DNA from: Isoetes taiwanensis
Lineage: Eukaryota; Streptophyta; Lycopodiopsida; Isoetales; Isoetaceae
Length of the DNA stretch: 64,000 nucleotides
Reading direction: 5' to 3'
Assembly (NCBI GenBank): GCA_021234155.1
Contig: JAJEKV010000095.1
Span: 2,748,372-2,812,371, forward strand
Under the pieces are notes generated by a model, which was not told where the DNA came from, searched no databases, and saw only the letters and a list, made by a program, of their open reading frames with translations. Made by a program: the position numbers and the translations under genes. Positions 43,369-53,775 of the stretch are shown in pieces (within the stretch, counting starts at the first letter, position 1; each line of letters opens with the position of its first letter).

Positions 43369-46300
43369 ATGGATGATGCACGAAGAAAATCAAAAGGGAA
43401 GGAACGTGAAATGGGTTCTAGCAGCAAGAAATCTAAATCCATTCCTAGAACAAGCAATGGATCCGTTTCCTTGAGTAATTCCATTTCAAAAGAGATTCTT
43501 ACTCAATCTCAAATCCTGGAACAAATTGCATCTCTTACGCAGCTATTGAGCCCAGAAACTATGGGTAAGGCCAATGAGATAGTGGATAGAAGGGTTGAAG
43601 ATGTACAAGGCCACAAAGGAGGTAGAAAAAGTGGCAAAAGCAGAAGGAAATCGTCTGAGGCATCAACTTCCAGTCAGAGGAGCATACATCTGCAAAATGA
43701 GAAGAATGAAGATCTTGCAGAAGAAGATGATCCATGTGGAAGGAGTGCTAAATCGATAGAGCTAAAACTTCTCTCAAAATCTAAGGTATCTCTGTTTCTA
43801 AGTTTTGTGCCTTTGTTCTGAGTTTTTAAGTTTTGATAAGTTCTTTGACTAATAAAGCAAGAAACTTGCTAACTGTTTAACCTTGCTGCTTAAAATAATG
43901 GCATGCATTTTTGCTCAATTCTGCTGTCAAAACTTATATCAGAGGTTAGATTTTACATTTATGGTTTGTTCCATGATCCCAACTAGCCTTCATCTGTTAG
44001 ACCTCCATGGCTATAAGCAACAAGAATGCTAATAAAAGGTCACATCACTAGGCTTCACACCTTGAAGGAGCATCCGTCTAAATATATCAACCATCTCTTT
44101 CATATACCCATGCTGGGCATATGCTGCAAGAATTGCATTCCAAGATATTACATTCTGCTGTGGCATCCCATCAAATACTGCATGTGCATCCCCCAAGCAA
44201 CCACATTTGCCATACATATCAACAAGGGTTGTCCTCACAAACAAATTCGAATCACAACCACTGGCGACAACATGGACCTGCATGTTCTTACCTTCAGCTC
44301 AAGCAGCCTTGTTAGCACAGGCATCAAGGATACTCACAAAGGTAATCTCATCTGGTTGTGCTTTCTGTTCCTCTTCTCGCTACACATTTAAAGTTCAGGG
44401 TAAGTAACAAGGTGAACATGCATTTGCTGTGCGTTTTGTCCACTCGGATCTGCATGTGGCATGTTGAAAGACTCTGATTTGCATGTTGCATGCTCTTCTT
44501 ATTAGACAGCTTTCTTCATCCCAGTTTCAGCAGCAGATCTCTGGTTAGCCAAGTTTATCTCTGATTAGCCAGTGGATACACTCATAGGCTCACAGAAGAA
44601 GAAGGCGCTTCACTTATATCTCTGGCCTGTAAAAGACCTTTGTTTTTCGAAGAGCTTTCTCAGGTAAACAAAAGGTCAAAAGTAGTTTCAAATTTGGCTA
44701 TTGCTTTTTACCGTGACTACTCCGATGGTTAGATCACCGCAGAAGGTTCGAGATTGGCTTTTGACCAATACAGATACTAGATCAGAGGTTCAACCTTATC
44801 AAAGTGATTGTGATTCTTCCTCTTCTGTGATAGATGCCGAAGTGGAAGCTCCTACACTGCAGCCCAAATACAGCGTATGCTCCATAAACCAGACTACGCG
44901 CGGACTTCTTGCGGATCATGTGCTCATGTTGCGTAACTAGGCGCAAGTTACCAAGCTTTCCTTAAACGGATCAATATTTTGACATCAAATTCCAATCAAG
45001 TTAGAATGCCGTAATAAGATAGAATTGATCGCTGTTAACTTCTCCCAATCTAGCAAGTATGCTCAAAATAATGAAACCGGCCTCGATGACGCCAATGTTA
45101 GCGCATACAGTTAAACTATGCTATAGTTAGCCTCTACTAGCCTTATCTGCCTCCCACACCTCCATATTGCTATATGCACTCAGCAGCAGCATTACTACCC
45201 AATGACTTGGTAATAAGATTCATCATACTTTGCCAGTTTTAGATCTGAACAAACCTCCTAGCCTTGAACAAGATGGAAGTGAAGATTTCTTCAATACAGT
45301 GTATTGGAAACTAGGTCTGTCTACTTCTGCTTTATTCCTACTCTTTTGATGTGTATCATTTTTGCCTTTAGCTGTTATGAGCAGTTTGCAGTCATTTTAA
45401 GAATGGGTTGTGCTTCATTAAAGCATCCTGCACGACCTAGAAGGTCAACCATACAAGCAACATGAATGATGGAAGGTTTTAGGCCATGGTATTTTTCGCA
45501 ACTACTGCTGCAGCACCATGCTGTTTACTGTGCATGTAACATGCGCTTTAGATTCTATAATTCAAATGATAATAATTGTGTGGTGTGCTGTTTAGATAGA
45601 TTTGCATCGTTGTTAACTAGTATGCAGCCACTACTTCTATTTTATTGGATCTTCTAAGGTCAGTTTATTTGCTCCATTTTCTGCTTATCGTCTATTTTCT
45701 GCTTCGCATTTTATCTGACTCAAATGCTCTGTGCGCAGTCCAGCATGAACTCTATCATGCATTGCATTATACTGCATTAAACTAGTAGGGTCCAATGAAC
45801 TAATCTTATTTCTTGGATTGCTAGACGTGTACATATGGAGGTGGGCAGATCCATATGGATTATGAAGGTAAGAAATTTATGAACTCGGCAAATGAATACA
45901 TGAAATTTCACTGCTATGATATCCACCTGAAATGGCCAAACGTTAAGCGTAGCCATAAACAACGCGTGATTCATGATCTGAAGCAGCATTATGGTGTTGG
46001 GTTTTCTAAGCGCCATGTCTTGAAAAGGCTTGGTAGGAGATGGAATCATTACAGGTAACGCTACCGCCTTGTTCTCAAGATGTTGTATTTCAGTCTGTTT
46101 TATTATAAGAAGAGAAGATCTTAATATTTTCTGGATTTTGTAGAACAAAGTTAAGGAAGGAAGTAAGAGAAGATCCTAACGTGGATAAACCCGATGAAGT
46201 AGATGATGATTCTTGGCAGTTATTTATACAAGACAGCAGAAAAGTCTATACTCGCAATATACAAGCTGCTGCAGCAAGAGAAACCAGGCAATATACGGGT

Positions 46301-47086
46301 TCTGGTGGGGATGACTATATCAAAACTGAATTTGTAAGGTCATTTCTTTGGCATTCAAATTGTTTATCTTTTATGCTCGTTCTTACTAGCTTAAGAAAAA
46401 AAAAATTAGTTCAAGTATTACTGTGGCTATCCCACGGATATGGAACTCGATAACATAAAACAGGCTGGTGGGTTCTCAAAGTGGATCAAAGATCAAGAAA
46501 CATTTGATAAAACGGTATGACTTTATTTTCAAACTTGTTTCATCTTCAGAAACTAACTTTACCTTTTGCTTAGTTCAATGCAAGGGACTTTGCGGGTAAG
46601 GGTGCGACAAAATGCATCTTCAAACCCAAAACAATATCCAAGAAGGTATTTACATGTTTTCAGCTTCCATCATCTGTTTTTCTGCTCATTTAATTGGCTT
46701 TCTTTCTTTTTCCTATTATGTAGGTTAACAATCAGGAGGAAGGACCATCCCAATTGAACATAGTTGAAACTGAAGCCGAGGTGGATATAGTTGGTTTAAA
46801 TGAAGATCCTTCATTACAAGTAGGTCTTTTTCCCCTTCAAATCTGCTATTCAAAAAGCTCTTTTTTAATATTTCTTATTCTGTAAATGTAGGAAATGAAT
46901 GGAAGTGATAATGAGGATACATCAGATAGTAGTGCCAACTCATCATCAAGTGGATCTTCAAGTGCCTCTTACTCTAGCAGTGGAGATGAGTTCGAAGAAT
47001 CACCAAGGAAAGAATCACCTTTGAAGAAGAAGAAAACTTGTCCGGGACATTGCACGAGAAATATATTCCCGACGTGGGGAATCTGA
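43369..47086 (+). CDS. TNPA/Ptta-like CACTA accessory protein
   Basis: Second gene of the CACTA element; in this family such proteins bind subterminal repeats and help or regulate transposition. Exon 1 (43369-43785) starts MDDARRKSKGKEREMGSSSK, is basic and Ser-rich and ends at AAG/GTATC. After a 2-kb intron, an exon of about 45824-46054 encodes NVKRSHKQRVIHDLKQHYGV and KRLGRRWNHYR. Exon 46144-46333 has LRKEVREDPNVDKPDEVDDD and SWQLFIQDSRKV, like the plant Ptta/En/Spm transposase domain. Short exons follow near 46465, 46574 and 46725. The last exon (46891-47086) encodes an acidic Ser-rich tail and ends at TGA. An extra frame at 44728-44937 may be an exon. Joints at GT/AG are by eye. Confidence 0.7.
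44026..44286 (-). pseudogene. captured PPR (PLS-type) exon fragment in the TNPA intron
   Basis: The minus strand encodes about 84 residues of a pentatricopeptide repeat protein: VRTTLVDMYGKCGCLGDAHA, then VFDGMPQQNVISWNAILAAY and AQHGYMKEMVDIFRRMLLQG, VKPSDVTFY. These are two adjoining repeats of the organelle RNA-editing PLS class. There is no start, the other repeats are missing, and the piece lies antisense in the large intron of the TNPA-like gene. It is host sequence picked up by the CACTA element. Confidence 0.9.
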
Positions 47087-47195
47087 ACCATCCCATAACT
47101 CCTCTTGAAGCGTTCTTATTCAGCCTATTTTAGGGCTTGTTTCTTTCTTTTGCATGTGTTCTCTCCAAGATGTGTTGTGTTTGTGTCTGTTATGG

Positions 47196-47264
47196 ATTTT
47201 GGATTTATCAATAAATGGATTTTGGATTTATCAATAAATGGATTTTGGATTTATCAATAAAGCT
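47196..47264 (+). repeat. triple 25-26-bp repeat with AATAAA signals
   Basis: ATGGATTTTGGATTTATC followed by AATAA occurs three times in a row just after the TNPA-like stop codon. Each copy supplies an AATAAA (two AATAAATGG, one AATAAAGC), so it probably serves as a redundant polyadenylation region. Confidence 0.75.
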
Positions 47265-48111
47265 TAAACCATGTGAGCAATATCTTCTGATTTTTTACTA
47301 TGATTTTCATATAACTATGTAAGTAAAAATTCAAGTCCTTTGGAAACTCTACAAAACAAACGTACAATATAGTTTCCATGAAACTGATTAATTGCTTGCA
47401 CAAATAGTACAAAATAAGGAAAAGAATTTAAATGATACCAAAAATCGTGGCAAATGTCGTGGCAAATGTTATTACATGTGGTATTATATGTGATTCTTTA
47501 GTATAATTATAATTTTGTGAATGACGTTATGTATGAGGTTGTGGATGATATTATGAGACATTTATAGATGGCAGTATATGTGATACTATCATCGACACTA
47601 ATTAGCATATATTTTGTTCTTAAATGTGGCCGTATAGGTGTCCATATGAATGACAGTATAGGTGTTTATATGAATGACAATATAAGTATTAATAGATTTG
47701 ACATTATTAATGATACAATGGGTGATATTATCGTTGATCATATTTGATACTATTGATGATGTATTTTTTAACCTTATAAATGTTGATATGTGTGGTATTT
47801 ATGATGGCAATATATATGGTGTTAACCATGGTACCATTCGTGATATTTATCTTGATACTACAAATGACATTGTTATATCAAGAGAGCTGGTGTTGATGCT
47901 GACTCAAACATGACACTATCAGTGCCACAAGTATTCCATAAAAAATGATATAATAGATGATGCAATGGATGACGTTATAGGTGGCTTTAACATTGACGAT
48001 AAATTTGACGCAGTTGCGTCAACAGGTATGGTCATCTATTGTATCACTTGCTAAAAATTTTAAAATCCTCATTTTAGGCACATAAATGACGAAACTGGTG
48101 ACTTAAAGTGC
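47265..48111. other. CACTA right subterminal region
   Basis: Rich in short related words in both directions (GATATTA, GATACTATC, ATGACAGTATAGG, ATGATACAATGG), as expected for the subterminal repeats that bind TNPA-type proteins. No gene. Confidence 0.6.
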
Positions 48112-48127
48112 CTATCCTCTTGTAGTG
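48112..48127 (-). repeat. CACTA right terminal inverted repeat
   Basis: Complement reads CACTACAAGAGGATAG; followed by the TGA target duplication. Confidence 0.97.
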
Positions 48128-48196
48128 TGAGATGTATTTGATTGAGTTGGTTGTATGTGCTTGTTAATTAAGAAGGTATTCATTTGTATTACTTAT

Positions 48197-48267
48197 GCAT
48201 TGGTGGTCTAGTGGTAGAATAGTGCCCTGCCACGGTACAGACCCGAGTTCGATTCTCGGCCAATGCA
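48197..48267 (+). tRNA. tRNA-Gly(GCC), copy 4
   Basis: 71 nt, intact fold. One anticodon-stem base is changed (GTGCC for GTACC), which leaves a G-U pair. Confidence 0.93.
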
Positions 48268-48524
48268 TCCTGTGGTTCAACTCTTCCAATTTTGTTCTTG
48301 GCGCAAGAGCGAAAAAAAAGATTTAATGCATTAAACCATGTTGATAATGACATAAGGATAACTGAGCAATCGATTGCACCATAGTGTGAGAAATGAGATC
48401 GAAGCTAATCTTGCTCTTCCAACCATCAAACATCACAATGAGAGAGAAGAAATGACTAGCCAAATCCTATCCTCCTAAATATCTCAATGATCTAAGAAGA
48501 ATCGGAAGTATTCCACATGCTGGA

Positions 48525-48606
48525 GTGGATGTGCCAGAGTGGTTATTGGGCATGACTAGAAATCATGTGGGCTTTGCTCGCATAGGTTCGAATCCTATCA
48601 TCCACG
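48525..48606 (+). tRNA. tRNA-Ser(AGA), copy 4, intact
   Basis: 82 nt, all stems paired: acceptor GTGGATG/CATCCAC, anticodon arm CATGA-CTAGAAA-TCATG, variable arm GGGC-TTT-GCTC, T arm ATAGG-TTCGAAT-CCTAT. The downstream sequence is GAGCTTGTTC instead of GAGCTTTTTC, so the close T-run terminator is lost. Confidence 0.93.
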
Positions 48607-49024
48607 TGTAGGAGCTTGTTCATATTATATTATAGTCCCTACTATCACATACGTCCATTCGATTAATATTTAGAGTTTGTCATTCAGATTCCCCACGCAC
48701 TCTTCCACTGACGCAATATTCTAGAGTTTATGCATAGCCCCCATTAGTGGCACACCAATGCTCGACATTGTTACTCATTCACATGTTAATTCTTTCAAAT
48801 TTTTATGATATCAGGTTCAAGCATGGAAAAACACGGTGATTGAGCAAATCTTGTCGCTTTATGCCTTGGCATAATCATTTGTTTGGACTTATTAGAAGAA
48901 CAACCATTCCTACACCTTATTGTACGACCACGATTTTTTTTTGAGAACCGGATTATGAGATGCATTTGATTGAGTTGGTTGTATGTGCTTGTTAATTAAG
49001 AAGGTATTCTTTTGTATTACTTGT

Positions 49025-49095
49025 GCATTGGTGGTCTAGTGGTAGAATAGTACCCTGCCACGGTACAGACCTGAGTTCGATTCTCGGCCAATGCA
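49025..49095 (+). tRNA. tRNA-Gly(GCC), copy 5
   Basis: 71 nt, intact fold, with the CTGAG T-stem variant of copy 3 (G-U pair kept). Confidence 0.93.
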
Positions 49096-49352
49096 TCCTG
49101 TGGTTCAACTCTTCCAATTTTGTTCTTGGCGCAAGAGCCAAAAAGAAGATTTAATGCATTAAACCATGCTGATAATGACATAAGGATAACTGAGCAATCG
49201 ATTGCACCATAGTGTGAGAAATGAGATCGAAGCTAATCTTGCTCTTCCAACCATCAAACATCACAATGAGAGAGAAGAAATGACTAGCCAAATCCTATCC
49301 TCCTAAATATCTCAATGATCTAAGAAGAATCGGAAGTATTCCACATGCTGGA

Positions 49353-49434
49353 GTGGATGTGCCAGAGTGGTTATTGGGCATGACTAGAAATCATGTGGGC
49401 TTTGCTCGCATATGTTCGAATCCTATCATCCACG
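49353..49434 (+). tRNA. tRNA-Ser(AGA), copy 5, T-arm mutation
   Basis: 82 nt like copy 4, but ATATGTTCG replaces ATAGGTTCG. This breaks one T-stem pair and changes the B box promoter. No close T-run. Probably weak or silent. Confidence 0.85.
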
Positions 49435-49847
49435 TGTAGGAGCTTGTTCATATTATATTATAGTCCCTACTATCACATACGTCCATTCGATTAATATTTA
49501 GAGTTTGTCATTCAGATTCCCCACGCACTCTTCCACTGACGCAATATTCTAGAGTTCATGCATAGCCCCCATTAGTGGCACACCAATGCTCGACATTGTT
49601 ACTCATTCACATGTTAATTCTTTCAAATTTTTATGATATCAGGTTCAAGCATGGAAAAACACGGTGATTGAGCAAATCTTGTCGCTTTATGCCTTGGCAT
49701 AATCATTTGTTTGGACTTATTAGAAGAACAACCATTCCTGCACCTTATTGTACGACCACGATATTTTTTTGAGAACTGGATTATGAGATGCATTTGATTG
49801 AGTTCGTTATATGTGCTTGTTAATTAAGAAGGTACTAGTAAACGTGT

Positions 49848-49864
49848 GCCCGGCGTTGCCGGGC
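49848..49864 (-). other. Helitron G 3' hairpin, compensated variant
   Basis: GCCCGGC-AAC-GCCGGGC: an A-T pair of the common stem is replaced by G-C on both sides, so the stem is kept. Confidence 0.85.
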
Positions 49865-49944
49865 TAATGTCCTGGCATGTGTTTTCACCTTTAACGTTCA
49901 TATTTGCAACCTCTAACAACACCACAGGTTAATGCTTGCAAGAA

Positions 49945-51885
49945 TCTTATATTATAAAATTATAGCGTGTGTCTTCAATGGAGCCCTAAATCGGACGGTC
50001 GAGGATTTGATTGACCAATGGTGGAGATGATGTGTGCGTGTCTTCAACTAAAATTTCATCTCGACTATGGCTTCAATATGAAAGGGAAAAGGAAAAAGGA
50101 AAAGGAAAAGGGAAAGGGAAAAGGGAAAGGGAAAGGGAAAGGGAAAGGGAAAGGGGGAAAAGGAAAAGGAAAACGAATGAAAGGGAATAGGGAAAGGAAA
50201 AAGGAAAAGGGGAAGGGAAAAGGAAAACGATGAAAAGGGAAAAGGGAAAAGGGAAAAAGGAAAAAAGAAAAAAAGGGAAGGGAAAAAGGAAAACGATGAA
50301 AGGGAAAAAGGAAAAGGAAAAGGGAAGGGAAAAGGAAAAAACGATGAAAGGGAAAAGGGAAAAAGGAAAAGGGAAAAGGGGGAAAGGAAAAGGAAAAGGG
50401 GAAGGGAAAAGGAAAAACGATGAAGGGGAAAAGGGCAAGGAAAAGGGGAAGGAAAAAGGAAAACGATGAAAGGGAAAAAGGAAAAGGGAAAAGAGAAAAA
50501 GGAAAAGGGGGAAGGGAAAAGGAAAAACGATGAAAAGGGAAAAGGGAAAAGGGGAAGGGAAAAGGAAAAACGATGAAAGGAAAAGGGAAAAGGGAAAAGG
50601 GAAAAGGGGAAAAGGGAAAGGGGAAGGAAAAAGGAAAAACGATGAAAAGGAAAAGGGAAAAGGAATAAAAAGAAAGGCAAGAGGAAAAAGGAAAGAGAAG
50701 GGTGAAAAGGAAAAAGGGAAAGATAAAAAAGGAAATAGAAAAGGAATAGAATAGGCGAGGGGAAAGGGAAAAGGGAAAAAGGGCAACCATGAGAAGGGTA
50801 AGAAGTAAGGGTGAGAAAAGGAGAAAAAAGGTAAGGGAAAATAAGAAAAGGTTGAAAAAAGTCCATGGAAAAAAGAAAGTAAACACCTAAAAAAAGAGAG
50901 GGGAAAAGGGCAAAAGAGAACTTGGGAAAAGGGAACGAGAAAAAGAGAAAAAGGAAAGGGCGAAAAAAAAAAAAAAAAGAGAAGAGAGAAAGGGTGAAGA
51001 AAGAGAAAAGGGAAGGAAAAAAGAGCATCGAGATAAATAAAGAGGGAAATGATGGAAAAGGAGGAAAAGGGGTGGGGGAAAGTAGAATAGACAAAGGGTA
51101 GGGGAGCAAGGAATAGGAAAAAGAGGAAAAGAGGAAGGAGAAAAGGGCACGAGAAAAGGGAAGAGGAAAGGGTGAGGAAATAGAAAAAGAAAGGGAAAAG
51201 AGCATGGAAAAGGGGAAAAAAAAAAGAAACAAGAAAGGAGAAAGTGGAAATGGGAAAAGGGGAAGAGGGATGGGGAAAGAATAAAAAAAGGGTACATAAA
51301 AAGGTTGAGAAAAGGGAATGGAAAGAGGCATATGAAAAGGAAAGGGAAGGAAAGGGAAAATGTAAAAAAGAAAGGGGAAAGAGAAAGGAAAGGGAAAAAG
51401 GGAACAAAGTGCAAAGCAAAAGGGTGGGGAAAGTATGAAAAGGAATGGAAAGTTGAAAGGAAAAGGGAAGCGAAAAAAAGGAGAAGGGAAAGCAAAAGAG
51501 CATGAGGAAAAAAGGAGAGAGAGAAATGGAAAAGAGATGGGGAAAAGAGCACGTGATCAAGAGGAAGAGGGTGGGGGAAAGGAAGAAAAGGGCACATGAA
51601 AAGGTAAAAAGAGAACGAAAAAAAAATGCATGAGAAACGGAAAGAGAAAGGGAAAAGGAAAAGGAAGAGGAAGGGGAAAAACGAAATGGAAAAAGAGTAG
51701 TAGAAAATGGGAAGAGCGGGAAAGATAAAAAGGAAGGGAAAAACCGATAAGAAAAGAGAAAGAAAAAAGGGAAGGGGAAAAGGGAAGGCAAAGGAGGGGA
51801 AGGGGGTTAGAAAAAAAGGAGAATAAAAAAAGAAAGAAATTAAAGGTTCCTAATGGCGAAACAAAATTTGGTACCATTAGTCTAG
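49945..51885 (+). mobile_element. Helitron E, polypurine cargo, different 3' hairpin
   Basis: Plus-oriented, 1941 bp. The 5' end TCTTATATTATAAAATTATA starts at 49945 after A, followed by GCGTGTGTCTTCAATGGAGC as in H1. The tract 50080-51820 is punctuated by AAACGATGAAAGGG, the block-3 type. The proposed 3' end is CTAG (51882-51885) just before the TC of Helitron F, preceded by CTAATGG and CCATTAG as a 7-bp stem with a long loop in place of the usual hairpin. The odd 3' end makes this limit less certain than the others. Confidence 0.7.
50080..51830 (+). repeat. 1.75-kb polypurine tract
   Basis: A/G-only on the plus strand. AAACGATGAAAGGG recurs roughly every 40-65 bases from 50226 to 50650, then the tract changes to CATG/CACG punctuation. 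It is the reverse complement in kind of 6160-7735. Confidence 0.92.
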
Positions 51886-53775
51886 TCTTATATTATAAAG
51901 TTTTAGCGTATGTCTTGAATCAAACCCTAATTTAGATAGTTGAGATCGCCCGATTGCATTCTGGTAAGGCCGAGATTTATCGCTGACAACTTCCCACCAC
52001 CGTGATTGGCCATGCTCCGATCTCTTAAGAGGAAAGGGAAAATGGCAAGAGAAAAGGGCAAAGTGAGAGGCAAAAAAGGCACGGGTAAAAAGGGAAAGAC
52101 GGAGAAGAGAAAAGGAAAGGGAAAAAGAGCAACAAAAAAGGGAAAGAAAAAGAAAGGGAGAAAGAGGAAGGAAAAAGGACACTATGAAAAGGAAAAGGGG
52201 GAAAGGGTGAGGATGAATAAGGGAAAAGAAAAGGGGAAGGGAGGAAAAGGAAGAAAGGAGGGCACGGGAAAAAGGTGAAGATGGAAAGGGTGATGGAATG
52301 GAAAAAGGGGAAGATAAGAATGATGGAGAGAAGGAAAAAGGGCATGGAAAAATAGAAAGGGAAGGAAAAAGGAAAAGGAGGCGAAAAAAAGGGGAAAAGG
52401 GCATGAGGAAAAGGGAGAGGGAAATGAGAGAGGAAGGAGAAAGTGGCACGAAAAAGAGGAAAAGGGTGAGGAAAGGAAAAAGAAAGGGAAAAAAGAGATG
52501 GAAAAAGGGAAAAGGGAAAAGCTAAAAGCAAAAAGAGAGAACAAAACATGGAATAGGAAAAGAGGAAAAGGGAAAAGGGGAAGAGGGTGGGAAAAGGAGG
52601 AAAAAGGGCATGTGAAAAAGGTGAAAAAAAATGGAATGGAAAAAAGGTGGGAAAATGGAAAGGAAAAGAGAGAAGGAAAAAAAAAGGGTGGAAAGGAAAG
52701 AGGAAAAGGGCATGGAAAAAGAGAAAAGGATGAAAAAAAGAAGGAAAAGGAAAAAGGAAATGGGAGGCGAAAGGGGAAAGGGAAAAAGGAAAAGAACACG
52801 AGGAATAAGGAGGGAAAATGGAAAAGAGGAAGGGAAAAAGGGCACAAAAAAACTGGAAGAGGGAAAGGGTGAGGAAAGGGTAAAATAAAGGAAAAAAAGA
52901 GCATGGGGAAAGGGGAAAAGAAAAGAAAAAAAGGGGAATAGGACGGGAAAAGGGGAAGAGGGTAGGGAAAAGGCGAAGAAAAGGCAAGTAAAAAAAGTGG
53001 AAAAAAAGGGAATGGAAAAATACATGGAAAAAAGGGAAAAGGAAAAAGGAAAGGGAAAGGGAAAGGGAAAGGGAAAAGGGAAAGGGAAAGGGAAAGGGAA
53101 GGGGAAAAGGGCACCGGAAAAAAGGGAAAAGGGTGGGGAAATGATGAAAAAAGAAGGAAATGGAAAAAGAAAAAGGGAGGCGGAAAGGGGGGAAGGAAAG
53201 GAAAAAGGCATGAGAAAAAAGGAAGAAGAAAATGGGAAAAAAGAGACTTTAGATAAAGAAGAAGAGGGCGTAGGGAGAGGAAGAAATACATAAAAAAAAA
53301 AAAAAGGTGGGGGAAAAGGGAATGCAAAAAGGGCATGAAAAGAGAAGGGGAAAAGAGAAAAGGAAAAGGAATGGGAAAAGGAAAGGGAAAAAGAGCATGA
53401 GAAAAAATGGGAAGGGTGGAGAAAGGTGAAAAGGGAAGGAAAAAGCCACAAAAAAAGGGAAAGGGAAAGGGAAAAATGAGAAGGAGACAAGGAAGGAAAA
53501 GAGGAGGGAGAAGAGGGTAAAAAAGAAAAGAAAAAAAAAAGAGAGAGAAGGAGAAAAGTAAATGTGCAGGAAAAATAAGAAAAGGGAAAAAAGAATGTGT
53601 GTAAGAAAATGAGGAAAAAAGGATATGCAGGATAGAGCAAAGGGAAGGTTATCAAATGCACAAAAACCTCTTATAGCCTAGATATGATGGACTTGGTTAA
53701 TGAGTCTGAGTTGAATAGGTTTCCATCCACAAATGTTCCCAACATTTGCCCAGCAACGCTGGGCACCATTACTAT
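51886..53775 (+). mobile_element. Helitron F, polypurine cargo, mutated end
   Basis: Plus-oriented, about 1890 bp. The 5' end TCTTATATTATAAAGTTTTA starts at 51886 directly after Helitron E's CTAG. The subterminal CGATCTCTTAAGAGGAAAGG matches Helitron A. The 3' end has hairpin GCCCAGCAACGCTGGGC (53748-53764), ACCATTA, then CTAT where CTAG is expected (53772-53775), so the terminus has mutated or lost a base. The tract ends at GCAGGATAGAGCAAAGGG. Confidence 0.82.
52020..53645 (+). repeat. 1.6-kb polypurine tract
   Basis: A/G-only with CATG/CACG punctuation, like 8200-9830. It includes a near-perfect run of GGGAAA units at 53055-53105. Confidence 0.92.

Larger units (their letters stand above)
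39541..48127. mobile_element. complete CACTA (En/Spm) transposon
   Basis: An 8587-bp element with perfect 16-bp terminal inverted repeats CACTACAAGAGGATAG (39541-39556 and 48112-48127) and a 3-bp target duplication TGA (39538-39540, 48128-48130). The sister array units read ATTATGAGATGCATTT without a gap, which confirms the empty site. It carries a TNP2 transposase gene on the minus strand and a TNPA-like gene on the plus strand, starting about 190 bp apart and transcribed away from each other, and a captured PPR exon. Both genes look mostly intact, so it may be or recently have been autonomous. Confidence 0.96.
48128..49834 (+). repeat. tRNA array, end of unit 3, unit 4 and most of unit 5
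   Basis: Resumes at TGAGATG directly after the CACTA element. It contains two tRNA-Gly and two tRNA-Ser genes. Units 4 and 5 are nearly identical (TGGAGTGGATG before tRNA-Ser, GAGCTTGTTC after it), so they are a recent duplication. Unit 5 is broken at AAGAAGGTA by Helitron G and resumes at 62068. Confidence 0.93.

Noticed and set aside
50073-53661. A 572-codon frame on the minus strand and similar ones
   Set aside because: Product of the polypyrimidine strand of Helitrons E and F; no recognisable motif.
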